Shown one piece after another: positions 15,944 through 24,190 of a stretch of DNA of 64,000 nt. Below the pieces are notes generated by a model. It had not been told where the DNA came from and did not search any database. It saw only the letters and a list, made by a program, of their open reading frames with translations. The DNA lies in the NCBI GenBank assembly GCA_017540175.1, contig JAFYBN010000099.1, positions 1 to 64,000 on the forward strand, read 5' to 3'. Source of the DNA: Clostridia bacterium. GTDB lineage: Bacteria > Bacillota > Clostridia > Oscillospirales > CAG-272. How positions within the stretch are numbered: position 1 is the stretch's first letter; each line of letters opens with the position of its first letter. A program made the translations under genes and the position numbers.

Positions 15944-15969
15944 CGCCGGGATATCAATCTGTCCCGGCG
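15944..15969 (-). promoter_or_regulatory. Stem-loop spanning the stop codon of the mgtE leader ORF
   Basis: Perfect 8-bp GC-rich stem (15944-15951 with 15962-15969), ten-base loop holding the ORF stop codon. No T-run follows, so it is not an intrinsic terminator. The leader does not contain the conserved M-box (ykoK) core. Confidence 0.5.
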
Positions 15970-16067
15970 GGTACAGACAAGGAAGAATCGTGCACCGTCA
16001 GAGGTATGGGCACGGATTCCTTCGTACTTCGGCCCGGAACAGTGCCGTTACTACTTCCAGCATCCAT
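15954..16067 (-). CDS. Candidate 37-codon leader peptide upstream of mgtE
   Basis: Small ORF in the mgtE 5' leader. AAGGAGG lies seven bases before its ATG, as good as any site in the window. The peptide is Pro-containing (VPGRS, VPIPL, VPAGTD) and has no membrane segment. Most of it is covered by an imperfect long stem (16010-16027 with 15971-15993), and its TGA falls in the loop of a second stem (15944-15951 with 15962-15969). Ribosome position on this ORF would therefore change folding ahead of mgtE, as with mgtL and corL leaders of enterobacteria. Translation and function are inferred. Confidence 0.5.
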   Translation of the reverse strand: MDAGSSNGTVPGRSTKESVPIPLTVHDSSLSVPAGTD

Positions 16068-16122
16068 GACGGTTCCTCCTTGTTCTTCGTAATGATAGAT
16101 TTGCGGAAATTCCGCTTCATAA

Positions 16123-16151
16123 ATTATACCACTCTCCGCGCCTGCTGTCAA
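16123..16151 (-). promoter_or_regulatory. Perfect sigma-A promoter for the mgtE leader
   Basis: Minus-strand TTGACA (16146-16151), 17-base spacer, TATAAT (16123-16128). The start point near 16116 is at a 13-base palindrome (16103-16115). The 5' leader to mgtE is about 245 bases. Confidence 0.85.
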
Positions 16152-16277
16152 CCCCCCTTCGGCGGTATTGCGCTCGTCACGTCAGACAAAAAAGGCTTCG
16201 AAAAAGGACATGGGAAAGGGCGGTTTTTCGGTGTTCGGAGAATAGGGAGCGGAACGCGGATCGCTCGTATTTGCCTC

Positions 16278-16306
16278 TTGCATTCCTCCGATGTTTCTGT
16301 TATAAT
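16278..16306 (+). promoter_or_regulatory. Promoter for the 255-residue membrane protein
   Basis: TTGCAT (16278-16283), 17-base spacer, TATAAT (16301-16306), divergent from the mgtE promoter. Confidence 0.75.
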
Positions 16307-16345
16307 AAACATATACGCATATACGCTGAGAAGGACGGTTTGCCC

Positions 16346-17113
16346 ATGAGGAAAGAAGAGTTCAATCAGGACGCGCGCGAGAACGGGGACGAGGATTCGT
16401 CCCGAAAGGACGTCCCCGAAATAGCGGACGAAATCCGGCAGGACGCGCCGGAGGAAAAGGACGTTGCAGGTAGTACGACAGCCGCGCGGAGAGATTTTCA
16501 GGATGAAAAAAAGGGCGGCGGCATCGGAAAGATCGTCAAGTGGAGCGCCCTTGTGATCATGTATTCGATTATTTGTCTGTTCATCATCCGCTGCTGCATG
16601 GCGGCCGACCGGTCGAAGTTTTCGGGTCTCAAGGCAACGGACGCCCTGAAAGCCGCGTGGGCGGACGGGGAGAGCGAGATCCTAACGTCAAAGATCGAAA
16701 AAGAAAACTCGGACCGGGGGTATTTCACCGCTTACGGGTTTTATTACAATCCCGAATCCGGCGAGGTTCAGTTCGCGGTGCGCTGGAATCGCAGCGCCTA
16801 CACCTATACCGCCATGGAAGAAGATCACGAATTCGAGTTTTATCTGCTTCTCAACGGCGAGGAACCCTCGGAGGCAGAGCCCCTGCCCACGGCGGTCTGG
16901 CCCGCGCGCGCCGTCGATTCGGACAGCATGAGCATGTATCGGTACCGCAAAATGCTCGTGGAAGGGGTTGAAGCGGGGGACGGGGATAAGCTCACCGTCG
17001 TCATGAAGCTGAGGGACGGCTATGAGGATCAGTTGGTGCTGAAATACGCCGAGCTCCCGTTCAAAACCTATGAGCCGAAAAAATCCTTCCTCAAAGAGGT
17101 CAGGGGACAATGA
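16346..17113 (+). CDS. Single-pass membrane protein of unknown function
   Basis: A 255-residue protein, family not recognised. Residues 1-70 are hydrophilic, very acidic and basic. One transmembrane segment (about 74-95, WSALVIMYSIICLFIIRCC) follows, and the remaining 160 residues form a likely extracellular beta-rich domain (FTAYGFYYNPESGEVQF, EFEFYLLLNGEEPSEAE, YRKMLVEGVEAGDGDKLTV). The ATG has AAGGA upstream. It has its own promoter, divergent from mgtE, and shares a bidirectional terminator with the convergent polysaccharide deacetylase. A signalling or surface role is possible but nothing in the sequence decides. Confidence 0.8.
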   Translation: MRKEEFNQDARENGDEDSSRKDVPEIADEIRQDAPEEKDVAGSTTAARRDFQDEKKGGGIGKIVKWSALVIMYSIICLFIIRCCMAADRSKFSGLKATDALKAAWADGESEILTSKIEKENSDRGYFTAYGFYYNPESGEVQFAVRWNRSAYTYTAMEEDHEFEFYLLLNGEEPSEAEPLPTAVWPARAVDSDSMSMYRYRKMLVEGVEAGDGDKLTVVMKLRDGYEDQLVLKYAELPFKTYEPKKSFLKEVRGQ

Positions 17114-17117
17114 ACAA

Positions 17118-17162
17118 AACCCGCCGCGCATCGGTTCGGCTGAAACCGGAGCGCGGCGGGTT
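17118..17162. terminator. Bidirectional terminator between convergent genes
   Basis: Perfect 12-bp GC-rich stem (17118-17129 with 17151-17162) with an inner stem. T-richer tail on the minus strand (TTTTGTTC) than on the plus (CTTTG). Confidence 0.75.
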
Positions 17163-17184
17163 CTTTGCGTCTTGCTTCGCTGCA

Positions 17185-18453
17185 TTATCGGTCGGCGAAG
17201 GTCAACGACCGGCCGCAGCTGTCGAGATTTGCGAAGGAATAACCTTCGCGGATCAGATATTCGAGCATCCACGGCATGAGATCGACGGTTTCCCCGACGG
17301 TTTCGTGCATCAGGAGGATGATCGGGACGCCTTCCCGGTTTTCGAGCTCGCGGACGGTCTGCTCCAAATTCGCGAGAAAGGTTTTGCGGATGTAATCGTA
17401 GGTGTCCTCTCCGTCCTCTCTGAGGAAGAGGACCGCGTCGTTGGTGGCGGCGTTCCAGTCAAAGACGAGATAACCGAGATCGGAGAGCATGGTCTTCATC
17501 TCCTCCGCGGAAGACTCGTCGAGATAATTCCCGACCGAACCGCCCGGGAAGCGGAAGTATTTCGGCTCGGAGAGGGGAATGCCGGCGTTTGCCGCGATGC
17601 CTTCCCACGCCAGCACTTCGGTTTTCAGCGCGTCGGCCGAGCGGTAGATGTCCGTGTAAACATGCGTCACGGTGTGACAGCCGAGGATATGTCCGCGCTC
17701 GTGAATGGCGCGCGCCGACGACGGATATTTCCGGACGGATTCCCCGATCGTGAAGAACGAGGCCTTGACGCCGTAGGTGTCGAGAATGTCGAGCAGGCGG
17801 CCCGTGTTGTTTTCGGTCGGCCCGTCGTCAAAGGTGAGACAGATCACGGGGGTCTGATCGGGCTGGACGACCGCCTTCTTCGCGCCGCTGACGTACAGCG
17901 TGACCGGGACCTCGGGATTCACGTAATAGCCGTTTTCATCCGCGGTGCCCGCGTAGCGGATCGCGAACACTTCGCCCGACGGCGCGGGATTCTTCACCGG
18001 GATCTGACGGACCTCGATCCCATGTCCCGCCAAAACGGCGGAGACCGACGCGGCGTTCATGTCCGTGAAGCGCGGGATCGCTTCGTACCCGTCCCGGACC
18101 GCGGGAACGGTCCCCGTGTCGGGCGGGCGCACAATGACCGCTTCGCCGAGCCGCGCGACGGAGGAGGGCTTCGACGGGTCGTTGTATGCCGAAGGGATCA
18201 CCTCGATGTGTTCGCGGCGATCCAGCAGGCAGGCCTGTTCGCCGTCCGGTTCGGCGGCTCGGACACGGACCGCTTCGACGGCGGGCGGCTCCCCGTCCTT
18301 GCCGAAGAACTCCCTGATTTCCCCCCATTCCGCGCGGAAAAGACGCAGCTCCTCCCGTGCGCGCCCGAATAAATCGTTGGCGACGCAGAGGATCAGCGTC
18401 AGGACCGCGAGAAGGATCACGGCGATCACCATGAGAATACGAAGGACTTTCAA
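17185..18453 (-). CDS. Membrane-anchored polysaccharide deacetylase
   Basis: Predicted NodB-type deacetylase of peptidoglycan or surface polysaccharide, 422 residues. The start is a TTG with GGAG six bases upstream, directly before a positively charged start and one transmembrane anchor (LKVLRILMVIAVILLAV). An extracellular linker domain follows, then the NodB domain: CLTFDDGP (catalytic Asp and metal Asp), HILGCHTVTH (metal His pair), KYFRFPGGSVGNY, and LLMHETVGETVD near the end. All five NodB motifs appear present. It is transcribed alone from a promoter about 30 bases upstream. Confidence 0.9.
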   Translation of the reverse strand: MKVLRILMVIAVILLAVLTLILCVANDLFGRAREELRLFRAEWGEIREFFGKDGEPPAVEAVRVRAAEPDGEQACLLDRREHIEVIPSAYNDPSKPSSVARLGEAVIVRPPDTGTVPAVRDGYEAIPRFTDMNAASVSAVLAGHGIEVRQIPVKNPAPSGEVFAIRYAGTADENGYYVNPEVPVTLYVSGAKKAVVQPDQTPVICLTFDDGPTENNTGRLLDILDTYGVKASFFTIGESVRKYPSSARAIHERGHILGCHTVTHVYTDIYRSADALKTEVLAWEGIAANAGIPLSEPKYFRFPGGSVGNYLDESSAEEMKTMLSDLGYLVFDWNAATNDAVLFLREDGEDTYDYIRKTFLANLEQTVRELENREGVPIILLMHETVGETVDLMPWMLEYLIREGYSFANLDSCGRSLTFADR

Positions 18454-18483
18454 GAGAATCTCCGGCTGCTTAGATATCGTCCT

Positions 18484-18512
18484 ATTATAACATGCCGCGC
18501 GACAAAATGCAA
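18484..18512 (-). promoter_or_regulatory. Promoter for the polysaccharide deacetylase
   Basis: Minus-strand TTGCAT (18507-18512), 17-base spacer, TATAAT (18484-18489). The short leader supports the TTG start. The rest of 18513-18700 shows no gene. Confidence 0.75.
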
Positions 18513-18703
18513 GCGGAAAATCGCGCCCCCGACACGATTTGCGCTTCTGTGCCGCAGAGACGGACGGGATCGGCAGCCGCAGCGGGAAATCGCCCGGCGG
18601 CATTTGCTTCAAAAAATGGAACAAAAGCACGGAAATTGTGAAGTCCGACCCTTGGATTTCCATTTTTTGTTATTGATTTTTCCAAGAAATTCAAAAAACA
18701 GCC

Positions 18704-18732
18704 TTGACATTCTGGTTATATTGGTATATAAT
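18704..18732 (+). promoter_or_regulatory. Perfect sigma-A promoter for the ParA-like gene
   Basis: TTGACA (18704-18709), 17-base spacer, TATAAT (18727-18732). Confidence 0.85.
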
Positions 18733-18773
18733 TACATAAGCGAATTATTTCGTGCGGGAAAGGGAGGCGCGGT

Positions 18774-19577
18774 ATGCCTGCAATTCGGAGACTGCTCGTC
18801 GCCTCATCCAAGGGCGGCGTCGGAAAAAGCACTACGGCGCTCGGTCTCGCGGCAGCGTTCAGCGACCTCGGCAAGCGGACTCTTCTCGTCGATCTCGATA
18901 CGACGAGCCGCAGTCTCGATCTTCTCACCGGCAGCGCGGACAAAGCCTTGTTCGGCTTCGGCGATCTCTTCACCGAAAAGCCCGTAGAGGATATGCTTCT
19001 CACTCCGTTCGCTGACCGTCCAGAGCTCATGCTGCTGTGCGCCATGACCGGACGCAGGCTTCGCGAGCTCTCAAAGGAACGCGGCATGAGCGCGGACGAG
19101 CTGCTCCGCGCCGGCGTCGAACGCGTTCTCGACTGGGACGGCTATGACATGCTCGTATGCGATACGGGGGGCGGGCTGGACGCCGCCTGTGCGGCAGCCT
19201 CCTGTTTCGACCTCACGCTGGTCGTCTCCGAACAGAGCCGGACTTCGATCCGCGCCGCGGAATACGCCGCTTCCCGGCTGGAACGGGCCGGAGCGGACCG
19301 GATGCGGCTTTGCATCTGTTCGTTCGACCTTGACGCCGTAAAAAAGGAACACCGCGCCGGGATGATCGAAATGATCGATTCGAGCTTTCTGCAGTGCGTC
19401 GGCGTCGTTCCGTTCGACAAGAATCTCCAGTCCGCGCAGGACCGCGGAGAACTCCCCGCAAAACGATCTCCGTCAGCCGCGGCGTACCGCAACATCGCGC
19501 GGCGCATCCTCGGCTACGAAGTTCCCCTCTTCGACGGAATGCCGTCCTACGCATCCCGCCGCAAACGCGCCCTTTGA
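18774..19577 (+). CDS. ParA/MinD-family ATPase
   Basis: A 267-residue ATPase of the ParA/MinD/FlhG superfamily. The deviant Walker A SKGGVGKSTTALGLA (12-26), the switch-like DLDTTSRSLDLL (about 39-50) and Walker B-type DMLVCDTGGGLD (about 124-135) are clear. Such proteins place chromosomes, division sites or other cargo, or regulate nitrogenase-like assemblies. There is no ParB, MinC or parS next to it, and the C-terminus lacks a clear amphipathic membrane-targeting helix but is rich in Arg/Lys (ASRRKRAL). It lies 85 bases before mgsA on the same strand and may be co-transcribed. Confidence 0.88.
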   Translation: MPAIRRLLVASSKGGVGKSTTALGLAAAFSDLGKRTLLVDLDTTSRSLDLLTGSADKALFGFGDLFTEKPVEDMLLTPFADRPELMLLCAMTGRRLRELSKERGMSADELLRAGVERVLDWDGYDMLVCDTGGGLDAACAAASCFDLTLVVSEQSRTSIRAAEYAASRLERAGADRMRLCICSFDLDAVKKEHRAGMIEMIDSSFLQCVGVVPFDKNLQSAQDRGELPAKRSPSAAAYRNIARRILGYEVPLFDGMPSYASRRKRAL

Positions 19578-19662
19578 GACAGATTCCCCGACATAAATAA
19601 CGACAGACCCGGACATACGGACATTGGCTGCAGAATGACAGAATCAGGAAAGGAACGGATAT

Positions 19663-20100
19663 ATGGATATCGCATTGATCGCTGACGACACCAAGAAGGA
19701 ACTCATGACGCAGTTCTGCATCGCGTATTGCGGCATTTTATCGAAGCACCACATCTGCGCCACGAGCATCACGGGGAAGTATGTACAGGAGGCTACGGGA
19801 CTCGAAATCGAAAAGCTCCTGCCGGGGTCCCACGGAGGCGAACAGCAGATCACCTCGCGCATTTCGTACAACGAAATCGACGTGTTGCTCTATTTCCGCT
19901 CCACGACGCCGAATCATGAATTTGACGAGACGGAATACAATCTTCTGCGCATGTGCGACGTCCACAATGTTCCCATGGCAACGAACATCGCGACGGCGGA
20001 GGTCTTGATTTGCGCTCTGGATCACGGCGACCTCGACTGGCGTGAGATCGTCAATCCGCGCTCCGATTACAACCGCAGACGCCGCGGGCTGACGTATTGA
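19663..20100 (+). CDS. mgsA: Methylglyoxal synthase
   Basis: Converts dihydroxyacetone phosphate to methylglyoxal and phosphate, a bypass of lower glycolysis when phosphate is short. The 145-residue length fits. Diagnostic stretches are IALIADDTKKELM (start), LLPGSHGGEQQITSRI with the phosphate site (about 54-69), and CDVHNVPMATNIATAEVL near 100-117. The ATG has AGGAAAGGA upstream. It follows the ParA-like gene and ends at a strong terminator. Confidence 0.94.
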   Translation: MDIALIADDTKKELMTQFCIAYCGILSKHHICATSITGKYVQEATGLEIEKLLPGSHGGEQQITSRISYNEIDVLLYFRSTTPNHEFDETEYNLLRMCDVHNVPMATNIATAEVLICALDHGDLDWREIVNPRSDYNRRRRGLTY

Positions 20101-20144
20101 GGCTTTTGCCGCAGAACCCCGTCAATACCACACGGACAATTCTG

Positions 20145-20186
20145 GCCTCCCTGACGAAATACCCATCGGGGAGGCTTTGTTTTTTC
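20145..20186 (+). terminator. Intrinsic terminator after mgsA
   Basis: Seven-bp GC stem (20145-20151 with 20169-20175) followed by TTTGTTTTTT. Confidence 0.8.
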
Positions 20187-20212
20187 ACGAACGAACTCCG
20201 GAGGAGAATTCA

Positions 20213-20992
20213 ATGATGCGCATTCTATGCCTCGGCGACGTCGTCGGGGAAGAGGGCGTCCGCTTTCTCGAGGAAGGCGGACGTCTCAGAAAACTGATCG
20301 CGGAGAAGAAAGCCGATCTCACGGTTGTCAACGGCGAAAACAGCGCGGAAGGCAACGGGATCTCGCGCGATTCCGCAGGACGCCTGCTCGACGCGGGTGC
20401 CGACGTGATCACCGGCGGCAACCATACCTGGAAACAGCGCGACGTGTACAGCCTTCTCGACGAGGGAGACGCGCTGCTCAGACCGGCGAATTATCCCACG
20501 GACGCGCCGGGGCTCGGGTATCTCATCGCGGACGTGCGGGGATACCGCGTGCTCGTCATGAACGTAGCCGGATGCGTGTACATGGAGCCCGTTGCGCCGC
20601 CGCACGAGACCGCCGCCCGCATCCTGAAAAACGAGCGCGGGCGTTACGACCTCGCCGTCTGCGACCTGCACGCCGAAGCGACGAGCGAAAAGCTCTTCTT
20701 CGCCCGGTATTTCGACGGCAAGCTCGCGGCTGTCTTCGGCACGCACACCCATGTGCAGACCGCGGACGAGCAGATCCTGCCCGGCGGGACGGGGTACATC
20801 ACCGACCTCGGCATGTGCGGCTCGATGAACGGCGTGCTCGGCGTGAAAACGGAATCCGTCGTCCATAAATTCACCGTCCGGACGCCCGTCCGCTTCGAGC
20901 ACGCGGTCGGCAACTGCCGCCTCCACGGCGCGCTTTTCTCGGTCGACGAGAAAACGGGCAGGTGCGTCGGTGTCGAACGGATCGCGGAGTGA
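20213..20992 (+). CDS. YmdB-family metallophosphoesterase
   Basis: Predicted metal-dependent 2',3'-cyclic-nucleotide phosphodiesterase of the YmdB type (259 residues), a group linked in Bacillus to biofilm and motility decisions. Metal-ligand motifs in order: LCLGDVVGEEG (5-15), VNGENSAEGNGI (about 38-49), GGNHTWK (about 66-72) and FGTHTHVQTADEQILPGG (about 176-193), then TDLGMCGS. The start is the first ATG after CCGGAGGAG; a second ATG follows directly. The gene stands alone between two terminators. Confidence 0.92.
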   Translation: MMRILCLGDVVGEEGVRFLEEGGRLRKLIAEKKADLTVVNGENSAEGNGISRDSAGRLLDAGADVITGGNHTWKQRDVYSLLDEGDALLRPANYPTDAPGLGYLIADVRGYRVLVMNVAGCVYMEPVAPPHETAARILKNERGRYDLAVCDLHAEATSEKLFFARYFDGKLAAVFGTHTHVQTADEQILPGGTGYITDLGMCGSMNGVLGVKTESVVHKFTVRTPVRFEHAVGNCRLHGALFSVDEKTGRCVGVERIAE

Positions 20993-21013
20993 ATCAGGGA
21001 GCGGATAAAGAAA

Positions 21014-21062
21014 GGGTCCGATGCTCGAAAGCCTCCTTTAGAAGGTTTCGAGGATCGGACCC
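21014..21062. terminator. Bidirectional terminator
   Basis: Nine-bp outer stem (21014-21022 with 21054-21062) with an inner stem (24-30 and 46-52 of the same block), T-rich on both sides, between convergent genes. Confidence 0.8.
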
Positions 21063-21081
21063 GTTTGTTTTGATCGGCTGA

Positions 21082-22338
21082 TTATATTTCCGGATGCTTC
21101 ATCTTCACAGCCGCGAAGGCTTCGGACGCGACCGCGACGGTCTCGGCGATGTCCGCGTCGGTCAGCGAGGCGTTGATGAAGTGGTTGTGGTGGTTCGTGA
21201 AGAACACGCCGCGGCGCACGCATTCGGCGATCCATTCCTGATGGAGCATCAGGCTCTCGTCGTTCGCGATGCGGAGATAGAAGAGGGAGGGAACGCCGGA
21301 GACGTGGAGATCGAAGCCGAAATCCGTCGCCGTCTTGATCAGCTCGCGCTTCAGCTTCGCGCCCTTTTCGATGAGGAGCGCGGGGCAGCCGAGCTTTTTC
21401 ATTTTTTCGATGCAGGCGATGCCCGCGGCGAACGGGACGGCGGAGAGCCAGTAGCTGCCCGTGTAGGACATCGAAGAGATCGTGTTCTTCATGAAGTCCT
21501 TGCCGCAGAGCGCGGAGACGTTGTAGCCGTTCGCGATCGCCTTGCAGAAGCAGATCATGTCCGCTTCGAAGCCGAAATAGTGGTCGCTGCCCGCAATGTC
21601 CAGCCGGAAGCCGGCGCGCACGTCGTCTACGACGAGCACCGTCGAGTTGTCTGTGCACAGCTTGCGGAGTTTCTTCCAATACCCCTCCGCGGGAAGCTCG
21701 TTGTCCTTGAAATTGCCGTGCATATAGGGCTGAGCGATGACCGCCGCGATCTCGTCCTTGTTTTCCGTGAAGACGCGGTCAAGGGCGTCGGTGTCGTTCC
21801 AGTCGATATAGAGGTTGTTCGCGACGTCCTCCTCGATCACGCCCGCGCAGTCGATCTTCTGGGTCCAGGCGGAAATGCCGTGGTAATATCCTTTGAAGAA
21901 GACGATCTTTTTCCGGTGGGTGTACGCGCGCGCTGCCATGACCGCGAGCGTTGTCACGTCGTTGCCGTTTTTCGCGAAGAACGCCCAGTCAGCCGATGCG
22001 ACCGTGTCCACGAGCAACTCCGCGAAATCGATCATGAGCGGGGAGGGAGAGGTCATGCAGTCGCCCTTTTCGCGCTGCTTCCGAGCCGCCTCGTCCACGT
22101 CGGGATCGTTGTAGCCGAGCACATTGGGACCGTAGGCGCACATATAGTCGATAAAGCGGTTGCCGTCGACGTCCCAGAAATAGGAGCCTTTCGCGAAGTC
22201 CCCGAACAGCGGGAAGGCTTCGACCGGGACAAAACAGCCCTCCGTCGGACCGAGATGACCGTAAACGCCCGACGGGATGACTTTTTCAGCGCGCTGAAAC
22301 AGCTCGCGTGATTTCGGATAAGTATAGATTTCTCTCAT
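21082..22338 (-). CDS. Class-III (PLP-dependent) aminotransferase, GSAM-like
   Basis: A 418-residue fold-type I PLP enzyme of the glutamate-1-semialdehyde aminomutase/omega-aminotransferase group. Support: WDVDGNRFIDYMCAYGPNVLGY (about 53-74), FKGYYHGISAWT (about 149-160), the PLP Asp in LVVDDVRAGFR (about 236-246) and the Schiff-base Lys in CFCKAIANGYNVSALCG (about 264-280). No heme gene is near, so a true HemL role is doubtful. ATG has GGAGG upstream. It is the last of three same-strand genes after birA and the SCP2-like gene. Confidence 0.88.
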   Translation of the reverse strand: MREIYTYPKSRELFQRAEKVIPSGVYGHLGPTEGCFVPVEAFPLFGDFAKGSYFWDVDGNRFIDYMCAYGPNVLGYNDPDVDEAARKQREKGDCMTSPSPLMIDFAELLVDTVASADWAFFAKNGNDVTTLAVMAARAYTHRKKIVFFKGYYHGISAWTQKIDCAGVIEEDVANNLYIDWNDTDALDRVFTENKDEIAAVIAQPYMHGNFKDNELPAEGYWKKLRKLCTDNSTVLVVDDVRAGFRLDIAGSDHYFGFEADMICFCKAIANGYNVSALCGKDFMKNTISSMSYTGSYWLSAVPFAAGIACIEKMKKLGCPALLIEKGAKLKRELIKTATDFGFDLHVSGVPSLFYLRIANDESLMLHQEWIAECVRRGVFFTNHHNHFINASLTDADIAETVAVASEAFAAVKMKHPEI

Positions 22339-22379
22339 GGAAAATCCTCCGGTTCATTCAAAGAATATCAGGCGTCCGC

Positions 22380-23144
22380 TTATTTCAGATACAGTTCGAC
22401 GCGGGAAAGGATCTTGTTGACGTTGTCGACCTGGGAGATCATGCCGCCGATGCGTACATTCCCGAGCCCGACCGCCGCGACGCTGTTCACGCGTCCGTCA
22501 AAGATATCGCGCGCGACTTTCACGTCGGAAAACTGCATGTAGGACATGATGGTTTTCGGAACCTTCTGCGAGAAGGTGAGAACATGGTCCTTCGCGATCA
22601 GCGCGGCCGAGGTGAGACCGTCGATTTCAAGCCGGATCGCGCCGTCCACGATGCTCGAGGCGGAGAACTTCCCGATCGGATCGTGATTCGCGATCTGCGC
22701 CACGGCATTGACGATCACGCGGAACATGATCGTCGTGGAGCGGCGGAGGAATTCTTCGTCCTTCAGCTTGTCCTCCGTCGGGCGGAGATAGGCTTCCAGC
22801 AGATTCGTGAGCTTCTTGAATTTGCCGAGCAAAAAGCCGATCTTCGTGAAGCCCCTCGAGGGGACGGGCGTGACGGTGCCGTTGATCATGCCGTTGAATT
22901 TTTCGGGGGAAGAGAACGGGAGCTTGATCGCGCAGTCCTCGATCCCCTCTTTGATGTGACAGCGCCCGCCAACAAAGGTCAGGGTCGCGTGCGGCCCGTT
23001 TTTTACGGAAAAACCGATGGACGTGCCGCTCTTTCCAAGGATTTTCTGCGCTTCGGGGACGGTCTCGCACAGGGCGACGAGTCCGCCGAGCACACCGTAC
23101 ATGTTGATGTACGCAAGCGTCGTTTGATCGAGATTGGCTGACAT
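22380..23144 (-). CDS. Unknown protein with SCP2-like features
   Basis: A 254-residue cytoplasmic protein without a recognised family. Residues 45-110 (GFSVKNGPHATLTF, GIEDCAIKLPFSSPEKFNGMINGTVTPVPSRGF) have the strand-turn pattern and the capped-helix GM.NG segment of SCP2-type lipid-binding domains; this is inference. The C-terminal part (DVKVARDIFDGRVNSVAAVGLGNVRIGGMI) contains a further conserved-looking block. ATG has AGAGG upstream. It sits 42 bases after birA and 41 before the aminotransferase, so probably one operon. Confidence 0.8.
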   Translation of the reverse strand: MSANLDQTTLAYINMYGVLGGLVALCETVPEAQKILGKSGTSIGFSVKNGPHATLTFVGGRCHIKEGIEDCAIKLPFSSPEKFNGMINGTVTPVPSRGFTKIGFLLGKFKKLTNLLEAYLRPTEDKLKDEEFLRRSTTIMFRVIVNAVAQIANHDPIGKFSASSIVDGAIRLEIDGLTSAALIAKDHVLTFSQKVPKTIMSYMQFSDVKVARDIFDGRVNSVAAVGLGNVRIGGMISQVDNVNKILSRVELYLK

Positions 23145-23186
23145 AGTGTACCTCTTGTCATGCGCGCTTTCTGACGGCGCGCAGTA

Positions 23187-23990
23187 TTAAACAGTCTTTG
23201 CGGGACGGATGCTGATCTCGCCGCTTGAGATGCGGATCATGCTCTTACCGACCCGGACGTGCAGCTCCCCTTTGCTGTCGATCTTCTTCACCGTTCCTTC
23301 GTACGGTTCGCCGTTTTTCACAAAGCGGATCCGTTTCCCGAGGATCATGGAATGCGCGCGGTATTCGTCGGCGAGCGGGGGGAAGGAGAAGTCGGTTTCG
23401 GAGAAATCAAAGAGCTCTTTCGTGATCGCCGCGCAGAGCCGCTCCGCGTCGACGGGGTGATCTGGGCTTCCGAAGCAGGCCGCGGGGATATCGGAGTCGC
23501 CGATTTCGGGCGCGGTGCACAGGTTGATGCCGATCCCGATCACGAGCGCCTTCGTCAGTTCTCCGTCCCCGACCGATTCGCAGAGGATGCCGGCGGCTTT
23601 GCCGTCTCCCGCCATAATGTCGTTGACCCATTTGATCTTCGGCTCCCCGAGGTTCAGCTTTTCGACGGCGCGGCAGACGGCGACGGCCGCGCAGCAGGTC
23701 GCGCCGATCAGTTCGCCGACCGGACGCGAGGCGGGAAACAAACAGGAAAAATAGAGACCGCCGGTTGGGGAGAGAAAGGTCTTGCCCTGCCTGCCGCGCC
23801 CCTTGGTTTGTACATCTGCGGCGAGAAGCGCGGGAAACGGAGGGTCGACCTGCATGGCGAATTCCTTCAGATCGTCGTTCGTCGAGCCGGTCTCGGGCGT
23901 GACAAAGACCGCGCAGGCCGATACGCCCGCTTCCTTCAGGCGTTCTGAGAGCTTTGATCGCGATAACACGTTCGTGCGTCCTTGTGTCAT
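23187..23990 (-). CDS. birA: Biotin--[acetyl-CoA-carboxylase] ligase
   Basis: Attaches biotin to carboxylase subunits through biotinyl-AMP. The 267-residue protein has the catalytic signatures TGSTNDDLKEF, KGRGRQGKTFLSPTGGLYFSC (biotinyl-AMP loop) and KWVNDIMAGDGKAAGILCE, and an SH3-like C-terminal domain (GEPYEGTVKKIDSKGEL). It lacks the N-terminal DNA-binding domain of bifunctional BirA, so it should not act as a repressor. The ATG used has only a weak ribosome site. First gene of a three-gene unit. Confidence 0.92.
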   Translation of the reverse strand: MTQGRTNVLSRSKLSERLKEAGVSACAVFVTPETGSTNDDLKEFAMQVDPPFPALLAADVQTKGRGRQGKTFLSPTGGLYFSCLFPASRPVGELIGATCCAAVAVCRAVEKLNLGEPKIKWVNDIMAGDGKAAGILCESVGDGELTKALVIGIGINLCTAPEIGDSDIPAACFGSPDHPVDAERLCAAITKELFDFSETDFSFPPLADEYRAHSMILGKRIRFVKNGEPYEGTVKKIDSKGELHVRVGKSMIRISSGEISIRPAKTV

Positions 23991-24019
23991 ATCATTCGGG
24001 AAAGAAATGATTATTGTCT

Positions 24020-24048
24020 ATTCTATCAGAAAAACGGAGATTTGTCAA
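24020..24048 (-). promoter_or_regulatory. Promoter for the birA unit
   Basis: Minus-strand TTGACA (24043-24048), 17-base spacer, TAGAAT (24020-24025). Confidence 0.8.
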
Positions 24049-24109
24049 CCTCAAGGCAGAGATTTCATGCACTGGCGCCACATTCCTTCTGCAAATTCAC
24101 AAAATCGAA

Positions 24110-24138
24110 TTGATTTTCACGCCGGGGAATGCTATAAT
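24110..24138 (+). promoter_or_regulatory. Promoter for the rpiR-cmk-ispH operon
   Basis: TTGATT (24110-24115), 17-base spacer, TATAAT (24133-24138). Confidence 0.75.
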
Positions 24139-24190
24139 AAAACTTCGGAAGCTCGGGAATACATGCGACACGCGGAAAGGCGGCTCCATC

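Noticed and set aside
15870..16120. M-box (ykoK) riboswitch upstream of mgtE
   Set aside because: The conserved M-box core sequences were not found in the leader.
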